From Hanleya hanleyi (taxonomy: Eukaryota > Mollusca > Polyplacophora > Lepidopleurida > Hanleyidae), in NCBI GenBank assembly GCA_036873755.1, contig JAVTVY010018713.1:1-64000 (forward strand): a stretch of DNA of 64,000 nucleotides, written 5' to 3'. Under the pieces are notes generated by a model. The model searched no databases, was not told the origin of the DNA, and saw only the letters and a program-made list of their open reading frames with translations. This document shows, in pieces, positions 31,989-43,353 of the stretch (within the stretch, counting starts at the first letter, position 1; each line of letters opens with the position of its first letter). The position numbers were made by a program, and so were the translations under genes.

Positions 31989-32489
31989 ACCTACCGATAG
32001 TGGGCGTTACCAACTTGTTTCTTTAACGACAACTAATCAGCGTGGTCATATCTAGCTATGTGCCAATGTCACCAGTTAGTTCCGCATACATTTTCATTTT
32101 TGGAGCTTGTATAACTGAACTGAACTCTACAAAATGACTACCATTACTCTGTGATGGCGATAATATGCCACGCTTGAAATAACATTGTAATTCTCTCCAT
32201 ATAAACTACATAATAGTTGCCTCATGTACTGCACGGGGCTGAACTGCATAGGGTGATAGGCCGGAATAAAGGTCAATAATGTCGTATACGGTCATAGAGG
32301 TGTGTGCAGTTTAACACTCAGGAATTTGACTGGGCATGGAATATAAGCGATATACACACCGGCCGCCTATATGATTACTTTCTATGACTTCAGTGACCTT
32401 GTCCGCATGAACACCAATACATGACGTAACGCTATGTAATTGAGCCCGGGTACATGAAACAACTATTAGGAGTTTGTGCACCGCCGAGC
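31989..32489. other. Intergenic, nothing recognised
   Basis: No exon or repeat identified. Confidence 0.4.
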
Positions 32490-32992
32490 GCCTCCACTCA
32501 AAGTTTCTCAAATTTGGCGATACATATCGCATGCTGATAGCAAAATACGAGCGTAGCGTGCAAGATCTATGGCGTTACGTTTCGTAACTTGTGTCTAATT
32601 CCGCTTAACCCGGGGCTAGGGGCCGTATGAACCCATGTACTTCATGATCCTCATGGTATTCATATGAACAGTCACAATCAAAGCGTGACTGAGATACATC
32701 ATTCTTTAGATGACGACCTTACAACGAATATTATAGATTAAGAATACTGATCAGCGATACGGATTTGATATTTTTGGAACATCATGATGTCTTGCCGGCA
32801 TCATTGAAAACTGTTGACCGCTTCTCTCTTGCAGGAAACAAGCGTAGGTTTATGTATACTATGATTGTCTTTTTTGAATTTGGTGCTAATACTGTTATAT
32901 GGAATATGAAATAGGTCTTTGGATTATGGACGCGGATATTCTCTAATGGACGACGGCTGAATTATGGATGACGGACCAGACGCTTGTAATTT
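32490..32992 (+). repeat. Dispersed repeat, most complete copy
   Basis: Joins all the blocks seen separately elsewhere: TTGGCGATACATATCGCATGC, the TCTAATTCCGCTTAA half, GTCACAATCAAAGCGTGACTG, CAGCGATACGGATTTGATAT, CTGTTGACCGCTTCTC, TTGCAGGAAAC, AATTTGGTGCTAATACTG, GGATTATGGACGCGG and GACCAGACGCTTG. About 500 bp, no frame. CCGCTTCTCTCTTGCAG is a strong splice-acceptor look-alike in this orientation. Non-autonomous element of unknown class. Confidence 0.75.
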
Positions 32993-33476
32993 TGTATAAA
33001 GATAATTATTTATTTCAAGTATGATATATTATCAATATCACAGATTAATCGAAGTCTTTTTGTAGTTCAGTTCACATTGATATTTATACACGCTGCAAAA
33101 AGAAAATTGATGCGGAACTAGTGAATTGTGACAATCTCAAAAATAGAAGACTAATTAAAATCTTTAGTTATAGATGTCCACATTTCCCATGGAAAGTCAA
33201 GGAAGATTTGGATTATAAATTCTATAAGACTCCAGTAATATGCCTAGTTACCCTTTATGTTGTGCCATTAACATTTCTGCATAAATCAACCAATGAGTTG
33301 TCGGGTTTTAAACAGCGTGCGTTACACAACATTCATTGGTGTCACCTTACCCGTATACACACATATAGGCCCCTATCTGGGAAGTATTTTCTGTGGGGCT
33401 ACGAATTTGGATTTATCTTAATCATGTGCCCAGTACAGCACCTGTGTAATCGAACAGCCTTTCCTTATTCTATTGG
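32993..33476. other. Intergenic; one unassigned frame
   Basis: A 126-codon frame (33121-33501) has no recognisable motif and runs into the SINE at its end, so I do not call it a gene. Confidence 0.4.
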
Positions 33477-33722
33477 GCCCCGTGGGGCTTTCGGGGGTTG
33501 ACCTGGGATGTTGTGCACACCGCAGGTCATGGTAAGAATAGGCCTCAGCTCCTCAGACAGCTTGTCGTAAGAGGCGACTAACTGAGGCACCCGTGGGGTT
33601 CCCGGGTGTGAAAAGGAATGGGACCCCACCCGTGTGGTTCCCGGGTGTGGAAAGGAATAGGACCCAACGTCGTGATATGACTGAAATATAGTTGAAAGCG
33701 ACGTTAAATCATATTCACTCAC
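33477..33722 (+). mobile_element. Molluscan SINE
   Basis: Contains GTCATGGTAAGAATAGGCC, GTCGTAAGAGGCGACTAACT, two copies of CCGGGTGTG...AAAGGAAT and the tail GTCGTGATATGACTGAAATA, then GTTGAAAGCGACGTTAAATC and CACTCACTTA. These blocks are familiar from SINEs of gastropods and bivalves. Confidence 0.75.
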
Positions 33723-34780
33723 TTATTCACCTTTCTTCCCTAAATTGAGTATACTATTATGAAAATATAGTCATTTATATGAAACCCACCTCCGAACTAA
33801 GAAGTTCACTTTGGGGACCTGCCACGTACAGATCCTACCCCAGCCATTGAATTACAGAAAAAAAGGTTATACCACAATTTGACGTGACATCCACCCTAGA
33901 CATGTTACAAGAGGGTTGCTCTAACATAATATGCAGCCAGACCGTTTATGTGGTGTGGGTTGAGCGAGACCATTTTATCACCGGCCTGACTCCTGGACTA
34001 ATTGTTCCCCGCCCTCATTTAGCGAGAGTTGTCCAGGAAATCGACTTTGTTCGCGCTTATCGCTTGAACAAATCGTTACAAATGTAAGGAATTGCTGGGC
34101 TACTTCATAGAATAGATAATCGGGAGATATAAAAAACATATATATGTGGAGCTGTGGTAAATGATATTGCCTTCATCAAAAAAATTACTTTAGTTTGGAT
34201 TTCGTCTATGAAGACAATGCAACTATGGGGCATAGAGATTTTTATCGCATGTTAAGCTGAATCAAGATATACATAATATATACGGCGCTGTTGCAAACGC
34301 GATCGTTCCTTTTAGTTAAATAGCCGTCGTTAGAAATGCACCATAAACCACCTGGTCCATCTACATGCATATACCACTGTCAACACATCGGTTGCCTAGT
34401 CAACGACATCCCTGTTGTCTCTGCATGAAAGCGAAGCCCTATGCGTTGGTTAATGGGCGTACAAGGGAATAACTAATGATAAGGGACTTGAGGCGCATCG
34501 AACCCTCTCGGGCATATATGATACATCCACGGAATACATATACTCCAGGCACCAAATTGGAAGGTATGTTGTTTTTCGCTTCTCTAAGTACGTCCGAAGA
34601 AGTTAGTCGAGCAGCAATAAGACAGAATCTTGCCGTTTCTATAATGTTATGGTTTTCCAAATGCTTCTAGACCAGACATGTATGTCTATGATGTTTCCAG
34701 GTGATGCCATTTTATTGCTTTTTGATCATTTTTGCTTCAATCTGAATACAGCGTTTGAGAAGGTATCTTGTTTATCCCAT
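33723..34780. other. Intergenic, nothing recognised
   Basis: Short frames at 33884-34087 and 34439-34670 have no domain. Confidence 0.4.
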
Positions 34781-35046
34781 ACTCTGTTAAAAATCTTTAG
34801 TGAAATTTCACTCAAGTAAGGTGACTTTCACTCCAGTTGAGTGACTTTCACTCAAGTTGAGTGAGTTCAGCTTAAGTGGAATCAAGTTCACTCAGCTTAG
34901 GTGAGTTTATCGACTCAAACGTGAGTGAGTTTTCATCCAGCTTGACTGAATTTCACTCCATTTGAGTGCATTTCACTCAAATTGATCGGGATGAATTCCC
35001 CCTCTTACTTTAATGAACTTTACTCACACAAGTTTTTAAAGAGATT
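34781..35046. mobile_element. MITE with an array of TTTCACTCA/TGAGTGA units
   Basis: Inverted ends ACTCTGTTAAAAATCTT and AAGTTTTTAAAGAGAT. The interior repeats TTTCACTCAAGTTGAGTGA-type units in both orientations. Its ends resemble those of the MITE at 2079-2277 (CTCTG followed by an A run). Confidence 0.7.
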
Positions 35047-35467
35047 ATACAGAATTTTCTACTGGCGTAATATTCGGTTTGAACATGGCAGCTAATCGAG
35101 ACCACCACACTCCCCCCCTTCTTATTTTGATCTGGAGGGTATTGCCGTTGGCACGTTCGTTTGTATGCTTGTCCCTACATCACTTTCAGATGACCAGCCT
35201 ATCTCCAGATGAATATTTCTGGACTTACTGTATAACCAGTGATAGTCTATATGTACACAGTTTCCATGAACCAAAACGTATCTAATGTTTTCAAAGTCAC
35301 CATATTTCAGTTATATTAAAAAATCCATGGTAAAATATATTCGAAATCCCAATTTCAATCTTCAGTTCACTCCGGTTTACGTAATTATGACTCGGGGCAT
35401 CATCGAGATAACATTTGGACATTTTGTCTGTAGATCAGTGGAACTCAAATTGGTTTATAAGTGGAAA
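35047..35467. other. Intergenic, nothing recognised
   Basis: No exon or repeat identified. Confidence 0.4.
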
Positions 35468-35676
35468 GTAAGCGGAAATTGTGTAATAAATTGACCATGA
35501 GTCTATTTTAGCGTAATGACTTATTTGAGCATCCATTGACATATTGAAGGTTTTGGAATAATAGACGAATCAATACGATTCGTCTTTTATTCCAATGTCA
35601 AGGGATTCTTAAATAAGTCATTTTACTCTAAAATAGCCTCATGGTCAATTTATTACGTAATTTCCACTTACCGTAC
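35468..35676. mobile_element. Foldback MITE of about 209 bp
   Basis: GTAAGCGGAAATTGTGTAAT, then AAATTGACCATGAG and CTATTTTAG on the left pair with CTAAAATAG, CTCATGGTCAATTT and ATTACGTAATTTCCACTTAC on the right; the centre contains ATAGACGAATC and GATTCGTC, so the hairpin is nearly complete. Confidence 0.8.
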
Positions 35677-36271
35677 GTAAGTTCTTCTTGCGCAATTTCC
35701 TCTCACATACCCATCCCTCTTTGAGAATATGGATACTTGGATTTTGTTACAATATGATTACCCTTCCCTACAACGTTTCTGCTGAAGTCTTTGGCGAGAA
35801 GGGGGTTGCCTTTGTGCTTATAATCAACCAATGTGATATACCTGACTGCCCATTTGAAGTTTATCGCGCTGACGAGGACAGCTTGGGCCATCGTAAAGTT
35901 GTACATGTCAAATGTAGATGTTCCTCACCCGTTGTGCCCAAATGTCAGAGCCGCTTCTATTGGACGCAGATATCTACTAAATCCGAATGTCTTCAATGAG
36001 AAACTCTGCAATTAAATTAGACATTGGGATAAATATCTTCACGGCGTTAAGAAGACCTTCCCTTCCCCAAAAGGGATCTCATTGGACGCTGTTTTATGGC
36101 GTGAGCCGAAGAAGAAAGCCAACGACATCGAAGCCGCCCTGAAGAATATGGCGCACAGCATTCAGATCTGCGCCTTGGGTGCCTTCGCTGGGACGACGAC
36201 AACATGTCAAAACTGCCAGACCCGGAAGGTCAACAGAAGAAAAACAATGTCTAGAACACGTCAACAAGTAG
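35677..36271. other. Unassigned; possibly more of the remnant that follows
   Basis: A 66-codon frame at 36082-36282 (KKANDIEAALKNMAHSIQIC) directly precedes the zinc-motif remnant in a different frame and has similar codon texture, so it may be part of the same decayed gene. Not recognised by itself. Confidence 0.35.
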
Positions 36272-36483
36272 GCTTACATTGATGATATCCTGCCCATTTT
36301 CGGTGAAATACCTAGAGAACGCTGCCCTGGATGTGAGTTTGATTACCCTACCCAGGGTCGCCACGATTGTATGATGGATGAACCCGACAATATGGCGGAA
36401 TTATACTTCGCTTCGACGAAGCCATGGAACGAATCGACAATGATGTTGCCATAATAAGTTCGTGGAAAGCCAAATGGAAGTGA
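36272..36483 (+). pseudogene. Decayed element protein with a CPGC...HDC motif
   Basis: Reads AYIDDILPIFGEIPRERC, then PGCEFDYPTQGRHDCMMD, then DNMAELYF. A frame change follows near 36413, after which a second frame gives FDEAMERIDNDVAII and a stop at 36481. Cys-x2-Cys-x9-His-x-Cys followed by an ELYF...DEAM helix resembles C-terminal parts of uncharacterised proteins that I associate with Polinton-like elements of invertebrates. The assignment is tentative. A single frame change and the lack of a start mark it as a dead fragment. Confidence 0.4.
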
Positions 36484-36899
36484 AGACTGGCATGAGACGG
36501 AACTGAGAACCACTGAACTCGAGAAAGGACGAACCGGGCTCTATCAAAACAAACTATCCCGAATATTGCCAAAGGCATCCAGAGACAGTAACGCTACAAA
36601 CTACATCTGATATCGTTAGCCCGAAAACATCGGCTAAGGGGTCTATTTTTTTTTTTTTTTATTGTTGTTGCTGACCCCTTTAGCCCGAATCACATATACA
36701 GACCGAAAAGGAAAAAAATAAATAAGACGTCAGTCGCTCGAGATCTTCAACTGCACACGGCGTGGGGAATTGAGACAAAGGCACAAAAAGCATTTTATCG
36801 AATAAATAATATGATTTGGCATCTCCAGAACTTTGATAATCAACTAATGACTCATTCTGTTAGATGAAATCTTCTTCCAAACTCTAATTTTGTCATCTA
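36484..36899. other. Intergenic, nothing recognised
   Basis: Contains a T18 run near 36643-36660 between short matching flanks (TTTAGCCCGAA-type repeats), otherwise nothing. Confidence 0.4.
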
Positions 36900-37090
36900 A
36901 CTCGTCAAGTTGCCGCCATTTTCAGTCTCGTTGAGAGAACGAGATTGTCAACGCGATTGACCTTCTGACCACGTGACTCGTCCATTTCACCATAGTCAGA
37001 TCAGAAAGGTCACGATACTAGTGCGCGCGCGCGGCCAAGTCTCGTTGAGCTGTAATCTGAAGAAATGGCGGTAAACATCGAAATCGAGCG
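36900..37090. promoter_or_regulatory. CpG-rich promoter-like stretch
   Basis: Higher GC than its surroundings, with a YY1-like GCCGCCATTTT (36912-36922), CACGTG, a GCGCGCGCGCGG run (37022-37033) and an ATGGCGG near 37064. It could be a promoter with a very short first exon, but no gene follows convincingly. Confidence 0.3.
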
Positions 37091-38156
37091 TTTATTGTGT
37101 TTTCTTCGTCGTCACTAATTTTCTGTAGTCCCAAACAGTCAAAAGAGATGGTACATGGTGAAAGAAGCTCAGGTCGGTCAAACTATATCAAATTGGCATA
37201 TTTTTTCTCTCCGGTTTCGTTATTTTCGTCAGCGAAAAGTTGCTCTTCGCGACACGAATTTTTTTCTCCAAAATTTAACCCACCCTCGATCTGGGCTGTG
37301 ATAGGAATGCCAAGCCCCCTTACCCTAAATTTACCTATCACAGCCAGAGTTTCTGGGTTACTGATATCGTATACGTAAAACTGAATGTTTTCAACGGATC
37401 ATCATCCATGTATCTTTTTCAATTATCGATTTCAATATATACATTTTAATCTACTCACTTTGTTGTGTTGCTCAGTAAATTAACCATCATCCGGACGCAT
37501 GGTACGATCATACGTAGATACTTCTGTTCGTAGCCATGCGTTAACAGGTTTTATCTGGGTATATTAGGGCGTATCCGAAAGGTCACAGCCGTTTGGCTGC
37601 GTGGAACCCGCGATCGGCACAAACGAATTCATTTAACGAAGACACGAACCCTATCGCCGATTTTATTTCTTCCAAATATTTTAAACCGTTCATAAAATCG
37701 ATCTTCTTAAGAAAGAACAAACAATTATGTATCAGGATTGTGAGAGGTAAAGAAGCTAATTTCTACAGCTTCGGCCTGGTCTCGCGCAGTATACCACAGT
37801 CGTACCCCTCGTGTTCTACGATCCCGTAGCGTGTCCGATTTCAAGGTCAAATATTTAAAAACAGATAATTTCAGTGGCTCGTTTACTCATGTGACGTAAT
37901 GCTTTGTGAAGCTGGAATAGGGCCAGATACACGGTAAATGAAGCCAATACGCTAAGGGTATGTGAAATGTCTTAATCCCTTAGCTCGGTAAAATGTAATT
38001 TATCTAGCTGTCGTCGAACATTTGAATTCATATATTCATTTACATGTCCTCAATTCAGATAATTTAATATGATTAGACCAGGGACCATAAAATGAATTTA
38101 TTGTGCTCTCCCTGATTAGGGGATTCTTGGCTTCGCGAAATCAATAAAACGAATGC
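37091..38156. other. Unassigned; one possible exon at 37593-37829
   Basis: The plus frame 37593-37829 (78 codons) and, in the same interval, a minus frame with LKYLEEIKSAIGFVSSLNEF both look somewhat coding. I cannot identify either or decide the strand. No splice structure is convincing. Confidence 0.3.
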
Positions 38157-38162
38157 TGAATC
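38157..38162. repeat. Target site duplication, left (TGAATC)
   Basis: TGAATC precedes TACGGTGGCTC and recurs at 41334-41339 after GAGCCACCGTA. Confidence 0.75.
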
Positions 38163-38227
38163 TACGGTGGCTCATAAGTGACATTGATATTTTTTTAATT
38201 TTGTATTTTTTTTTTTTGCATTATCAC

Positions 38228-38594
38228 CTAGGTGGAAATTATTCTCACCTGGGTGGGAATTATTTTCACCTGGGTGGATATTATTCTCACCTGGGTGGAA
38301 ATTATTTTCACCTGGGTGATAATATTATCACCTGGGTGGAAATTATTCTCACCTGGGTGGATATTATTATCACCTGGGTGGAAATTATTTTCACCTGGGT
38401 GGAAATTATTCTCACCTGGGTGGAAATTATTCTCACCTGGGTGGAAATTATTTTCACCTGGGTGATAATGTTATCACCTGGGTGCAAATTATTCTCACCT
38501 GGGTGGATATTATTATCACCTGGGTGGAAAATTATTTTCACCTGGGTGGAAATTATTATCACCTGGGTGGAAATTATTCTCACCTGGGTGGAAA
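38228..38594. repeat. Left array of CACCTGGGTGGAAATTATT units
   Basis: About 18 units with period 19-20, each with the near-palindrome CACCTGGGTG (first unit CACCTAGGTG, a perfect palindrome). Variants GGATATT, GATAATA and GAAATTA alternate. Confidence 0.9.
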
Positions 38595-38892
38595 TCATTA
38601 TATATTTTCATTTTATTGTATTAATATTATAGTCAGTTTGGCCACAGATTGCCCGTATGTACATGTACATGACGTACTGTCACTATGGGTGCACTCCACA
38701 CTAGGTCACGGTTTCGCACAAATGGCCCTAATTTCAGAATAAGGAAGGTCGCCTGTTTTTGACAGCATGGTAATTCTTCTTCCCTTTCTACTAACTGAAA
38801 TCTATAGTATCACCCTGCTGGACGTAACCATTTCTTCAAACGAAGATTTAACATTTGCTTGCTGCATTTGCGTACACTTCGCCATCCATAAG

Positions 38893-40141
38893 ATGGCTTG
38901 CGAATCGTGTGTCTCCATTATCGCGGAGCGATATCCGGTGTTCATGGGCGTCGCTAGGATTTTTCAAATGTGGGTCGATTATCATAGCACTTTAGGCGAG
39001 GGTCCAGGGGCCGCGTAGGCCCAGGAAGCTCCGGGGTCCTAGATCGCCGGAGATGCGTTCTGAACGTTTTTTCCGGAAATAAAACGGATCATACTGCATG
39101 CACATTTATGATTCTATTATCACGATTTTTTTTCTCGCAATTATAAGCATGCATCGATATTGAAAACATCGCACCTCATGCCTTCATCCATTTGACGTTC
39201 TAGTTATATTTAAAACCTACAAAACGATGACTTGTAGTTCTTGGGAGGGAAACCAATATGCCTACAGATACGATTCATTCACACACAGATAAAACAAGGA
39301 AATCCTCACAGCCCAACAGGCGAGGGTCCACGAGCCGTTTAGGCCCCGGAAGCTCCGAAGTTGCAGATCTCCAGAGACGCGTTCTAAGAGTTTTCCCAGA
39401 AATAGATTCGAACGTAATGTATGCAGATTTATGGTTCTATTTTCACGTATGTTTCGCATTTATAAGCACTCATCGATATTGGAAAAATCATACTTCATGC
39501 CAGAATCCATTTGACTGTTTAGTTATATTTATCACATAAAAAGAACACATAAAAAACCGATGACCTTTACATGATGGAACATTAGAACCAATATGATAGC
39601 GATTCATTTACACAAAGCTAACATGAGCGATCGTCACAGCCTGACAGGCGAGGGTCCAGGGGCCGCCTAAGCCCCGGAAGCTCCAGGGTCTCCGGTTGCC
39701 GGAGATACGTTTTACCCGTTTTCTCGGAAACAAATCTGAACACAATGTATATAGATCTATGGTTCTATTTTCACATTTGTTTCGCATAAACCCGCATCGA
39801 TATTGAAGAATATGCCGGACTCCATTTGACTTCCTGGTTCGACACAAACAAAACGGGCCTTTTACACACCACTACACGTCTTGGCACTCTATCTGTTATT
39901 TTTTTGTTGTTTTTTTTTATTTTATGTTTTATGTTCGCACCGGACCTTCCCCCCCCCCCCCCTAACGACGCCCCTGGTGTTTTACCGGATTCTGTTCGGC
40001 CTTCATCCGGCGGTGAACAGACTCGAGAAATCTGATAAATTACAGGTATTCATACCACTTCTGGAACAGATATTGCCTGAGCTTACAAAATATATAGGTA
40101 TGAATAACTTTCGTATCATACAAGAGGTGTGGTGGATCTGA
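38893..40141 (+). pseudogene. Reading frame split by the nested hAT-like element
   Basis: An ATG at 38893 opens MACESCVSIIAERYPV up to the insertion point. The frame on the other side of the element (from 39982) continues in the same phase as FYRILFGLHPAVNRLEKSD and on to a stop at 40139, if one copy of the 5-bp duplication is discounted. The two halves therefore look like one interrupted frame of about 70 codons. I do not recognise the protein. It may be a host exon captured by the larger element, since a CAG followed by GTATTC and a GGTATG offer possible donors. Confidence 0.45.
38943..39976. mobile_element. hAT-like non-autonomous transposon, short version, nested
   Basis: Starts CATGGGCGTCGCTAGG, ends CCTAACGACGCCCCTG, flanked by GTGTT on both sides (38938-38942, 39977-39981). 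Three ~325-bp modules with GAGGGTCCAGGGGCCGC or GAGGGTCCACGAGCCG. Close relative of 6857-8956; modules at 39600-39840 and 7860-8100 are almost identical. Confidence 0.8.
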
Positions 40142-40693
40142 AATGTTGAACAAGTAGTTCATCACATGACTCGAAAATGGCGAGTTACGTTGGGGTTACG
40201 TCGGTAGACCTTAGCTGATTGGCTGACGAAGTCACGTGGTATTGCTTTATGGAAATTCCCTCCTGCAATTGCCGAAAGTAGGCTGAACATGGATACACAC
40301 GATCCCAGGGTCAGTCTTACCGCGTACAGATGACCGAGATGGTTACAGGTTGTTGCTTGCTGGTCTCAACTACGCGACACTACCGAGTGAATCGTTTCCG
40401 GAATTGAATATCAGGCAGGCCAAAATCCTCACTTTTTCGAGAAACGAAAATGATGATCCTTTATGGCGATAAAATTTTGCACGTCTTTCATTTTCAATTT
40501 CAATAGCTCACTTGCCTCCTGGAATAATGGCATGAGTGTGCCCATTTGGAAAATATATAATTTTACAGGGGTTTTCTTAAAGATTTCACATATATTTAAG
40601 GCCGAAGACCCGAACCCATGTCTATTTTTAACCGCACATCATTTAGGTGTGGAATGCACCCTATACCAGCGCCGTTCACTCCGTTGTTTCATG

Positions 40694-41274
40694 CGAACTC
40701 CTTCTACCCAGGTGAGAATAATTTCCACCCAGGTGATAATAATATCCACCCAGGTGAGAATAATTTCCACCCAGGTGATAATATCACCCAGGTGAAAATA
40801 ATTTCCACCCAGATGAGAATAATTTCCACCCAGGTGATAATAATTTCCACCCAGGTGAGAATAATTTCCACCCAGGTGATAATAATATCACCCGGGTGAA
40901 AATAATTTCCACCCAGGTGAAAATAATTTCCACCCAGGTGAAAATAATTTCCACCCAGGTGAGAATAATTTCCACCCAGGTGATAATAATATCACCCAGG
41001 TGAAAATAATTTCCACCCAGGTGAGAATAATTTCCACCCAGGTGATAATAATATCACCCAGGTGATAATAATATCACCCAGGTGAAAATAATTTCCACCC
41101 AGGTGAAAATAATTTCCACCCAGGTGAGAATAATTTCCACCCAGGTGATAATAATATCACCCAGGTGAAAATAATTTCCACCCAGGTGAAAATAATTTCC
41201 ACCCAGGTGAGAATAATTTCCACCCAGGTGATAATAATATCACCCGGGTGAGAATAATTTCCACCTAGGTGATA
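40694..41274. repeat. Right array, inverse orientation of the 38.2-kb array
   Basis: About 29 CCACCCAGGTGAAAATAATTT-type units, ending CACCTAGGTGATAATGCA, which mirrors the start of the left array. Confidence 0.9.
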
Positions 41275-41333
41275 ATGCAAAAAAAAATAATTCATAATTA
41301 GAAAAAAGTCAATGTCACTTATGAGCCACCGTA

Positions 41334-41339
41334 TGAATC
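41334..41339. repeat. Target site duplication, right (TGAATC)
   Basis: See 38157-38162. Confidence 0.75.
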
Positions 41340-42118
41340 ACTCAGACAAGGCGATGGAAAAAATCTGCGGTCGTAAACGTAACGTAAACACTGAGTGTCT
41401 AACACATCAGCAGAGTCTGGTATCCGATTCACAGGATTTGCAGGGCTCTGCCATCGTATTACGTTTTTAGTGTAATTTATTTTCCAAACAAAAAGGTAGC
41501 TCTCGACCGCATTAATAGGCCATGAGTTAATCCTTGACATGTTATTATCAGATTATATAACAATGTTTGTACAGCCAAGTAAGACATGGTCGATGATCAC
41601 CGATCCACACTCTATTATTCCATCTTCATTACGCCAGGCAACTTTTAAGTTCACAATTCGATTATGTTTAGTGTGAGGTCTTCCACACAATTAGCTACGA
41701 CATTCCTCCTAAATATGGCAATTGGTTTGGCCAGATATATAGGTCAGCCAATCAATAAACCACTTCTGCGACACATTTTGAAACTTGAATTGATAATTGG
41801 TGGGCTAATATACCAAGGCTAATTCGAAGAGAGAACGTAGAAATTGATTTGAGGTGAGAGGCCCGTTCCTATAGTCCTTCTTTGATAACGACAAATAATT
41901 TTGATATTAAATAAACTAAAACAAGCATACAATGCACACCACTCTCTGCAAATTATTGTTTTTAATTGAGAGATAAAAAGTCATGAGAACAAAGAACTCG
42001 TATTCATCCTCCTTCTTTCGATTTTCCCGCAGCAGGCTGTGTGTACACAATGCAGGACTTGTTAGACAGGAACTACGCTATAGCCGTTGGTAAATAAACT
42101 GGTGCCTCAAAACGGCGT
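41340..42118. other. Intergenic; contains a piece of the 17-20 kb element arm
   Basis: 41735-41860 (GTCAGCCAATCAATAAACC, GCGACACATTTTGAAA, GAGAACGTAGAAATTG) matches the arms of the element at 17047-20372. The segment near 41500-41530 (GGTAGCTCTCGACCGCATTA) matches the duplicated blocks at 49550-49680. Confidence 0.55.
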
Positions 42119-42632
42119 TGATTATCCCGTGATTCACGATGAGCCTATCCTACGAAACATTGGTGAAATCGTCCTAGAACACTTTTACGATGTTGTGCAA
42201 ATGACATCTGAAAAATAAAGCATTGGTTGGATGGCAAAATTTGGTCCAATTTACTGTCAACCTTAATACAAATGCAACTCTTCACTGCCTTCATTGTACG
42301 GGAATGGAAATAGCAGAATTCCGACGAGGCATTTTGCAGCATTTAATGAAACAGTTGTTGAAACTTCAGCAATAGTTTTGGAAATCCCACAACACGGCGT
42401 AGTATAGGTGGAAGGGCCATCCTAGAAGCATGCAACTGGAAAGTGTGAATTGTTTTCCCACTGAGAAAATACCCTACATTCACTTATGGATGGAGCAAAC
42501 TTGTGACAATGGTAACAGCTCAAACTCTATACCTGAAAAACTTGAAGCTCTATACATGATACAGAACGAGGTAAATATCAGTTAACGTGACGCGTCAGAC
42601 TGTTCTTTTGTCAGTCCGTGATACCCAGCTAC

Positions 42633-42770
42633 CATATGTCCTTGAATCCCAGTTTTCGTATTTTGACCGCATTTTTCAGGGCCTCCGTAGCTGGTAACTC
42701 CATATCATCTTCAAGCTATCGCTTCGTTTTCAGCAAATACTGTTGCTGGCTAAAGGTTTGCCTATACGTC
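42633..42770 (-). pseudogene. Remnant of the Polinton-like helical-domain gene
   Basis: On minus, a KTKR, stop, LEDDMELPATEALKNAVKIRK series aligns with KTKRHLEEAMGLPPTEALEN and IRMRKQLFQDM of the gene at 11368-11939. It has an in-frame stop and no finger region. It places a relative of the Polinton-like family inside the 42.1-44.2 kb element. Confidence 0.7.
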
Positions 42771-43353
42771 TCTACTGAATGACGACTGGCAGAAAACTCA
42801 ATAGATAATATGTCCGCATCATGCCAGGTTCCCTGCACGAATATTCACGTATATGTATATACGTGTATGGATTTGTGAGTACAAAGTCATGTACTGTTGT
42901 CAACATCCAGAGGCCGTTAAATGTTATTTAGACTCCCTGCCCTGATCCCTCTAGGATGTCTACGGTACACATGTTATGCTAATGCTTATCATTTTCCTGG
43001 CCTCCGTTGAGGGCTAAATACCGTCAGAACACAATGTCCTCGATCCCCTTTGGGCGCAGGGTGCCATTTTTGGTCACCACATGACCCCTCGGGATATACT
43101 GACAAAGATCGACGACTTTTCAACCAAAACTCAACGACGATTTTTTCGGGGGGGGGGTTATCTTTTGACTTTTCTCGGACCTCTTAGCTATTCTGGTAAA
43201 ATTTCAGAGCCGTCCGACCAAAAAATATCCCCGTGCCCAATGTGCATAAGATTGACTTTCTAAGTCTTTTTGTTCTTCTATGTTACCCTCATTGACCAAT
43301 ACTGCCAGGACAAAGTTTCGTGACCTTTCAACCAAAACACACAAACAAGGACG

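Larger units (their letters stand above)
38163..41333. mobile_element. 3.2-kb element whose arms are palindromic-unit arrays
   Basis: Terminal inverted repeats TACGGTGGCTCATAAGTGAC and its inverse, 6-bp duplications TGAATC on both sides. Inward of each end is an A/T stretch, then a long array of a 19-20-bp unit (CACCTGGGTGGAAATTATT on the left, its inverse on the right). The centre (38640-40690) holds unique sequence with a broken reading frame and a nested hAT-like element. The two arrays can pair with one another and each unit can pair with itself. No transposase is seen. Confidence 0.75.

Noticed and set aside
32490..32992. Helitron identity for the dispersed repeat
   Set aside because: I could not fix TC...CTRR ends or an A/T insertion site across copies, so the class is left open.
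33121..33501. 126-codon frame as a host gene
   Set aside because: No domain, no splice context, and its end lies inside a SINE.
38153..38632. 159-codon open frame in the CACCTGGGTG array
   Set aside because: It is the translation of a short tandem repeat with no stop in that phase; similar frames occur on both strands and in the mirror array.
40694..41274. CRISPR-like regular repeats
   Set aside because: The units are contiguous degenerate 19-20-bp tandem repeats without unique spacers, in a eukaryotic transposon.
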